Below are positions 7,882 to 11,500 of a DNA stretch of 11,500 bases, piece after piece. The stretch spans positions 1-11,500 of the forward strand of contig RFNJ01000054.1 in the NCBI GenBank assembly GCA_009927255.1. The letters are read 5' to 3'. Below the pieces are notes generated by a model. It saw only the letters and a list, made by a program, of their open reading frames with translations. It did not search any database and was not told where the DNA came from. The translations under genes and the position numbers were made by a program. The number at the start of each line of letters is the position of its first letter. Position 1 is the stretch's first letter. Source of the stretch: Pseudomonadota bacterium. GTDB lineage: Bacteria > Pseudomonadota > Alphaproteobacteria > UBA2136 > UBA6156.

Positions 7882-8390
7882 CTCGCTCCGGCTACCGCAT
7901 CCTCATGATCGTCACCTTGGTCTTTCTGCTTGCCATTACGGTGTTCGTGTTCTACCGCGGCCAACACGAAAGCACCGAAATCATCAACCGCCAGAACGAA
8001 CTGGTCAGGCTCAAGCAAGAGCTCGAAAACGCCGCCCGCCTCTCCGCCGCCCTCATCCAGCTCGACCAACTCACTATCAACGAACAAACCGCCACCCAGC
8101 TCGATATCTTGCGCCACTTGGGTCTCGAACAAAGCGATATCAATTTCACGATTGAATCGCGCGAAATCCGTACCGTCGGCAGCGCCAACCTCTACGTCCG
8201 CACCGTGCGGATTGAAAGCGCGCTCCCCTATCCCGCCTCACTGTATTTGCTCGATAAACTCAACAACACCAAAAAAATCGTCATCAACCAACTCGACATG
8301 AACCCCACCCAAGAAGTGGGCGATAAAGTCCGCATGGAACTCCGCGGCAAAGTCTACGGTCTCGATAAACACGCGGGAGCCAGCAAATGA
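7878..8390 (+). CDS. PilO-like inner-membrane alignment protein
   Basis: This small 170-residue protein has one N-terminal membrane anchor (about residues 7-25), a heptad-like coiled coil (about 30-56) and a small alpha/beta periplasmic domain, the plan of Pseudomonas-type PilO and GspM. Such proteins pair with PilN and PilP to link the inner-membrane platform with the secretin. Sequence motifs are not distinctive; the assignment comes from topology, size and position between a PilN-like and a PilP-like gene. It overlaps both neighbours by 4 bases (ATGA), which indicates translational coupling and fixed stoichiometry. Confidence 0.65.
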   Translation: MTRSGYRILMIVTLVFLLAITVFVFYRGQHESTEIINRQNELVRLKQELENAARLSAALIQLDQLTINEQTATQLDILRHLGLEQSDINFTIESREIRTVGSANLYVRTVRIESALPYPASLYLLDKLNNTKKIVINQLDMNPTQEVGDKVRMELRGKVYGLDKHAGASK

Positions 8391-8986
8391 GACAGTATAT
8401 CCACACCTTCCTCTGCCTCGTGGCAACCATAGTTACTCCGCTCCACGCCCAAGAAATCCTGCTCTGGAAAATTGACAACACCGCCAGTCCCACCATGGTG
8501 CCCGCCTACGATGGCCAGCCCAGCCCCTTTCCCAAAAAGGAAGCCCCCAAGCAAACGGTGGCAGTCAGCGAAACCCTATCGGTCGAAGCCGAAGCCGCGC
8601 GCAAAGCCCGCCTCGCCGCACTGGCCAAGGCGCAAAAAATCCTCAGCAGCCCAGAGGCCTTTAAGCCCGAATTAAACACCATTGAAGTCAACGGCGTCAT
8701 CCAAGGCATCCAAGGCACCCGTGCCCTCATCGCCAACCAGTGGGTTACGGTGGGCCAAACCATGCAAGTGCGGAGTGGCCGCACGCCCGAAGTCGCCACC
8801 GCCATCGAAGCCCTGCGCCAGTATGATGCTGACACCGCCACCCAGCTTGAAGATAAGCTCCAGCAGCGCTTCAATGCCAATCCCTACATAACATTAAAAA
8901 TCAAGAAGATAACCACAAAGCAAATCACTCTCGAAGGCCACCAAGGTACCTATCAACTCCCCATTGAACATAACGAAATACAATAA
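8387..8986 (+). CDS. PilP/GspC-like periplasmic pilus protein
   Basis: This 199-residue protein has a Sec signal peptide with likely cleavage between Ala21 and Gln22 (LHA/QE). An extended Pro-rich linker and an Ala/Lys-rich helix (about 60-85) follow. Then comes a beta-rich domain from about residue 97: IEVNGVIQG, then RALIANQWVTVGQTM, and at the end YITLKIKKITTKQITLEGHQG. This pattern of strand, 'I-N-x-x-W-V-x-V-G-Q', and a final 'I-x-x-I-T-x-x-x-I-x-L' pair resembles the homology-region domain of PilP and GspC, which docks on secretin N0 domains. About 30 charged helical residues are inserted between the two halves (about 128-160). It lacks a lipobox, unlike many PilP proteins, and is probably soluble. 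It closes the tightly overlapping block begun at 6598. Confidence 0.7.
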   Translation: MRQYIHTFLCLVATIVTPLHAQEILLWKIDNTASPTMVPAYDGQPSPFPKKEAPKQTVAVSETLSVEAEAARKARLAALAKAQKILSSPEAFKPELNTIEVNGVIQGIQGTRALIANQWVTVGQTMQVRSGRTPEVATAIEALRQYDADTATQLEDKLQQRFNANPYITLKIKKITTKQITLEGHQGTYQLPIEHNEIQ

Positions 8987-9009
8987 CTGTAAGAAAGCAT
9001 TAGCGCACG

Positions 9010-9039
9010 TTTACATAAAATAACCAGAAAGGATATAAA
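9010..9039 (+). promoter_or_regulatory. Putative sigma70 promoter for the minor-pilin unit
   Basis: TTTACA at 9010-9015 and TATAAA at 9034-9039 match the -35 and -10 consensus at five of six bases each, with an 18-base spacer. They sit in the AT-rich 77-base gap between the PilP-like gene and the 9064 gene. Transcription would begin near 9046, leaving a short leader before the ATG at 9064. Prediction from pattern only. Confidence 0.42.
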
Positions 9040-9063
9040 CCAAGCCTCCAACGGCCACTCACC

Positions 9064-9993
9064 ATGCAAGCTATTTTCTTCATCACTCTGTTTTCGTTGT
9101 TCTTGTCCATTGGGGCTAGTATTGTGATTGGCGCCGGCCCCGGCTCCGCCCAGCTCACCCAACAACGGGTCGAGGAAACCCGCCAATTTTTTGATGCGCT
9201 CCAAGCCGGCATCAACCAAATTACGCGTGAGAACCTGCAAGCCGCCACGGTCGCCGAGCTATCCAACCCGCAGGCCTACATCAATAACACTCCCACACTG
9301 GCCCAACTCGCCAGTGGCCGCTGGGCCGATGCCACCCTCGACGCCTGGGGCAACCCCATCTGGATTATAACCGCACGCGAAAACCGTGTGCTCTACAGCA
9401 ACGGTGCTGACCAAGTCATCGCCCCAGTCACCGGCTTCGCCATGGTCTCTGCGGGGCCGGATCGGGTGCTGCAAACCACCCTCCCCACCGCCCCCACCAT
9501 CAGCAGCTTGCAAGGCATTCTGCCACCCACGGGGTCGGATGATATTGTCGCTGTGTTCAACGATGAACCCGCCCAGCGCCTCAACTGGTCAACTCGGCAA
9601 AAGCACGTGGAAAATATCGCCAATGCCTCCATGCGCTACTACCAATTCCAAGTCAAAAACTACCTCACCGCCTACACCCAGCGCTACTTAACCGAACTCC
9701 AGCGTGCTGGCGTCACCACAGTCCCCGACATCACCGCTCTGATGCTCACCGACCCCAACGCCCCCCAGTATCTCGATGTCAACGACGCCAACAACCGCGC
9801 CCTACTGGGGGTGGAAGAAGATTTCACCGCGCTCGAAAGAGTCCTCCCCTCCGGCGGTAGCTTTCTGGTGCAAAGCACCACCAATTCCGACAAATCTCTC
9901 ACACTGCGTTTCCAAAACAGCCCCACTCGCACGCCATGGGGTGGCACAACCGGCAGTTTAAGCTACACTCTCAACCTGAAAGGAGCCGTCTAA
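9064..9993 (+). CDS. Leaderless pilin-fold protein, GspG-like, paralogue of the 9993 product
   Basis: This 309-residue protein begins with a hydrophobic helix (residues 3-24) and continues into an amphipathic helix (about 30-55), like a mature pilin. No prepilin leader or Gly cleavage site precedes it, and the Glu+5 position is Phe. The body contains LDAWGNP (93-98), SAGPDR (129-134) and DDI (159-161). The 9993 product has the equivalents in the same order and spacing, and the set resembles the D-x-W-G-x-P...S-x-G...DD-I calcium-site region of GspG-type major pseudopilins. A second helical region and a C-terminal beta-rich part follow. There are no cysteines. An in-frame stop at 9016 and the lack of an upstream NTG start make 9064 the only sensible start, though it lacks a good ribosome binding site. 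The N-terminus could also act as an uncleaved anchor or Sec signal (possible site after GSA, residue 29). A minor-pilin or assembly role is inferred. Confidence 0.75.
   Translation: MQAIFFITLFSLFLSIGASIVIGAGPGSAQLTQQRVEETRQFFDALQAGINQITRENLQAATVAELSNPQAYINNTPTLAQLASGRWADATLDAWGNPIWIITARENRVLYSNGADQVIAPVTGFAMVSAGPDRVLQTTLPTAPTISSLQGILPPTGSDDIVAVFNDEPAQRLNWSTRQKHVENIANASMRYYQFQVKNYLTAYTQRYLTELQRAGVTTVPDITALMLTDPNAPQYLDVNDANNRALLGVEEDFTALERVLPSGGSFLVQSTTNSDKSLTLRFQNSPTRTPWGGTTGSLSYTLNLKGAV
9980..9985 (+). promoter_or_regulatory. Shine-Dalgarno site fixing the 9993 start
   Basis: AAGGAG lies 7 bases before the ATG at 9993, inside the last codons of the preceding gene. It decides for this start over the in-frame ATG at 9936, which would overlap the upstream gene by 58 bases and put 19 extra residues before the prepilin leader. 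Confidence 0.8.
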
Positions 9994-11072
9994 TGCCCGC
10001 CCTCAAAGTCCTCAACCGCCTCACCAAAACTGCCCGCCAAGGCTTCACGCTGGCCGAAATGGTCATCGTCATCGCCGTATTGGCAATTTTGGTCACCATC
10101 AGCACCCCGGCAATTTTTGAATTCATGCGCCAGCGCGATAAACAAGCCGAAGAAAATGTATTAATGGAATTGCGCAAAGCCCTCCAAGCCTACATTGCCG
10201 ATAAAAACGCTCTCCCCGGCACAGCTACTTGGGCAACCGACCTCTCCGGTTATACCAACCTCTCCCTCAACGAAATCCGCAACGATACCTGGGGCGTCCC
10301 CCGCGCATTCATCGCCTACCAAGATAACACCCGCACAATCCAAGGCACCCGCGTACCGGTGTTCTACGTCACCCTGCACAGCGCTGGCCCCAACCGCCAA
10401 GCCCAAGCCGCCACGGGTATTGCGGTCAACGGCACGGCATTTGCCGGCGCAACCGATGCCGCATGGTGGGCCAACATCGCCAGCCAGCAAGTTACCACCT
10501 TCAGCGCACTCGCCGCAGCAGGAGACGACCAGCTGATCCGCTTCACCGACTACCCCGAAAAACTCGAACGTTATAATCTAACTATCCAACGAATGGACCG
10601 CATCACCACCGCACTCGAATCCTACGCCAAAAATGGCTACGCCAACAAAGTCACCGCCTGCGGTAACTTAGCGAAGGACCCCACCACTGGTCTCACCGGT
10701 GATGCTACCTGCGATAACGGCATGCCCGAGCGCATCGTCTACTACCCCCGCTCACAAGCCATCGCCGCAGCAACCGATAACGCCATGTATCTCAACAGCA
10801 CTCTGTATGTCGATAACGCGCAAAGCGAAGCCAACCGCCGCATCGCCATGCAAGGTCTCATGCGTCTGCTTGGCCTGCCGGATGATTTCTGCTGCTCTGC
10901 CATTACACTGGCAGCCGATGGCCAACCCGCGCCGATGTTCTACTTCAGCAATCCCCGCCCGCGTAACCCCGGCGGCGGCTGCGCAGCACGGCCTGGCCTC
11001 ACCGACATGAAGCTCCCCGCCCGCCTCACCACCACGAATGACGACACCGCCAGCACCCCCACCTGCGGCTAA
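9993..11072 (+). CDS. Large minor pilin / pseudopilin with canonical prepilin signal and Cys-rich C-terminus
   Basis: This 359-residue protein has a textbook class III signal: a 17-residue basic leader ending in RQG, then FTLAE with Glu at +5 and a hydrophobic helix to about residue 43. A long amphipathic helix follows. NDTWGVP (97-103), SAGPNR (130-135) and GDDQ (about 177-180) align with the same motifs in the upstream 9064 product and with the GspG calcium-loop region. The C-terminal 140 residues contain six cysteines (223, 240, 300, 301, 330, 358), likely in disulfides, as in exposed tip or adhesive pilins. It is much longer than a normal GspG (about 140 residues). The start is set by AAGGAG 7 bases upstream, and the stop/start overlap TAATG couples it to 9064. 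The product is probably a minor or tip pilin that needs the prepilin peptidase; whether it pairs with the 9064 product is inference. Confidence 0.85.
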   Translation: MPALKVLNRLTKTARQGFTLAEMVIVIAVLAILVTISTPAIFEFMRQRDKQAEENVLMELRKALQAYIADKNALPGTATWATDLSGYTNLSLNEIRNDTWGVPRAFIAYQDNTRTIQGTRVPVFYVTLHSAGPNRQAQAATGIAVNGTAFAGATDAAWWANIASQQVTTFSALAAAGDDQLIRFTDYPEKLERYNLTIQRMDRITTALESYAKNGYANKVTACGNLAKDPTTGLTGDATCDNGMPERIVYYPRSQAIAAATDNAMYLNSTLYVDNAQSEANRRIAMQGLMRLLGLPDDFCCSAITLAADGQPAPMFYFSNPRPRNPGGGCAARPGLTDMKLPARLTTTNDDTASTPTCG

Positions 11073-11093
11073 AGCCTCAAGCAAACAGCGGCC

Positions 11094-11432
11094 ATGTTCT
11101 GGCAAGCCAGCCTCTACCTCGCCCACCAAGCCCCATGGTTCTGGCCGCTGGTGGGCGCACTGTTGGGCGGCGTGCTCGGTTCCTTTTTTGCCTGCGCCGC
11201 TCACCGCCTGCCACGCGGTCTCTCCCTGCGTCAACCCCCCAGCCATTGCCCAAAGTGTAAAACAATTCTCCAACCCCCCGACCTCATCCCCATCTTCAGC
11301 TATCTGTTCCTCAAAGCCCGCTGCCGCCACTGCCAAGCCCCCATTCCACCCCAAACCCTCGCAATAGAACTCGCCACCACCGCCACCGGCGCCATTCTCG
11401 CCTATGTAGTCGTTAAAGCTCTTTTGGGATAA
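11094..11432 (+). CDS. Stand-alone N-terminal (methylase/zinc) domain of prepilin peptidase
   Basis: This 112-residue protein matches only the N-terminal domain of PilD/GspO-type prepilin peptidases. After a first membrane helix (about 14-34) comes the conserved GSF...RLP segment, two CxxC pairs (Cys52/Cys55 and Cys77/Cys80) that form the zinc site, IPIFSYL between them, and an E-L motif leading into a second helix (about 90-110). The protein stops there, at the domain border. The aspartic peptidase domain with its GxGD motif is absent, and none of the three forward frames after the stop encodes one in the remaining 68 bases. The domain is associated with N-methylation of processed pilins in bifunctional enzymes. 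It sits 21 bases after the minor pilin gene without a clear ribosome binding site. It may be a split-gene partner of a peptidase encoded elsewhere, or a truncated remnant. Confidence 0.85.
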   Translation: MFWQASLYLAHQAPWFWPLVGALLGGVLGSFFACAAHRLPRGLSLRQPPSHCPKCKTILQPPDLIPIFSYLFLKARCRHCQAPIPPQTLAIELATTATGAILAYVVVKALLG

Positions 11433-11500
11433 GAGCGCATAAACCCTCTCTGCAAAGCCCCCAAACTATCGGCCTCCGTGCCGGAAGCCAAGCGGGTCAG

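Noticed and set aside
9936..9992. In-frame upstream ATG that would extend the 9993 pilin by 19 residues
   Set aside because: It would overlap the preceding gene by 58 bases and has no ribosome binding site, whereas ATG 9993 has AAGGAG at ideal spacing and gives a normal prepilin leader.
11471..11489. Imperfect hairpin near the right edge (GGCCTCCG / CGGAAGCC with a 3-base loop)
   Set aside because: It has one mismatch and no T-run, and the window ends too soon to judge it as a terminator.
11402..11500. Open minus-strand frame entering from the right edge and stopping at 11402 (33 codons), possibly the tail of a convergent gene
   Set aside because: It is too short to identify, overlaps the end of the peptidase N-domain gene, and chance openness over 33 codons is common in GC-rich DNA. 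The flanking sequence would settle it.
1..11500. CRISPR arrays, tRNA or rRNA genes, insertion sequences, integrase sites
   Set aside because: Nothing resembling spaced direct repeats, cloverleaf sequence, transposase motifs or terminal inverted repeats was seen.

Overview
The window is an almost gap-free, single-strand (+) cluster of genes for a type IV pilus-like machine with features of type IVb and type II secretion systems. It holds an outer-membrane secretin lipoprotein, an assembly ATPase, an inner-membrane platform protein, three alignment-complex proteins, three pilin or pseudopilin-like proteins, and the N-terminal domain of a prepilin peptidase. A lipoprotein secretin, a GspE/PilB-type ATPase and a GspF/PilC platform protein imply a double-membraned (Gram-negative) bacterium. 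The DNA is GC-rich with a strong preference for codons ending in C or G, which would fit Pseudomonadota. I cannot place it more precisely from sequence alone.

Layout. Bases 2-808 are the 3' end of a gene whose product carries two copies of a short STN/TcpQ-like domain. Three bases later comes the secretin (812-2887), then after a 70-base AT-rich gap an unusual type IV pilin (2958-3608). A 107-base gap with a strong hairpin precedes the ATPase (3716-5458, possibly really starting at 3626). The platform gene (5512-6597) follows. It abuts a tight block with 0, -4 and -4 base junctions: a PilM/PilN- or GspL-like bitopic protein (6598-7881), a PilO-like protein (7878-8390) and a PilP/GspC-like periplasmic protein (8387-8986). 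After a 77-base gap with a plausible sigma70 promoter come two paralogous GspG-like minor pilins (9064-9993 and 9993-11072) and a stand-alone prepilin peptidase N-terminal domain (11094-11432). The last 68 bases hold no clear gene. No gene-free stretch exceeds about 110 bases.

How they would work together (inference from families). The ATPase and platform protein polymerise pilin subunits from the inner membrane. The three alignment proteins connect the platform to the secretin, helped by the TcpQ-like protein. The 2958 product is the best candidate for the main subunit. The 9064/9993 pair look like minor or tip pilins.

The points most worth checking are: a pilin lacking the usual Glu at +5; a paralogous pilin pair in which one member has lost its prepilin leader; a prepilin peptidase reduced to its zinc-binding N-terminal domain; an ATPase whose true start may be an ATC codon; and an 11-bp tandem repeat inside the secretin leader region. 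No retraction ATPase and no aspartic peptidase domain are encoded in this window.
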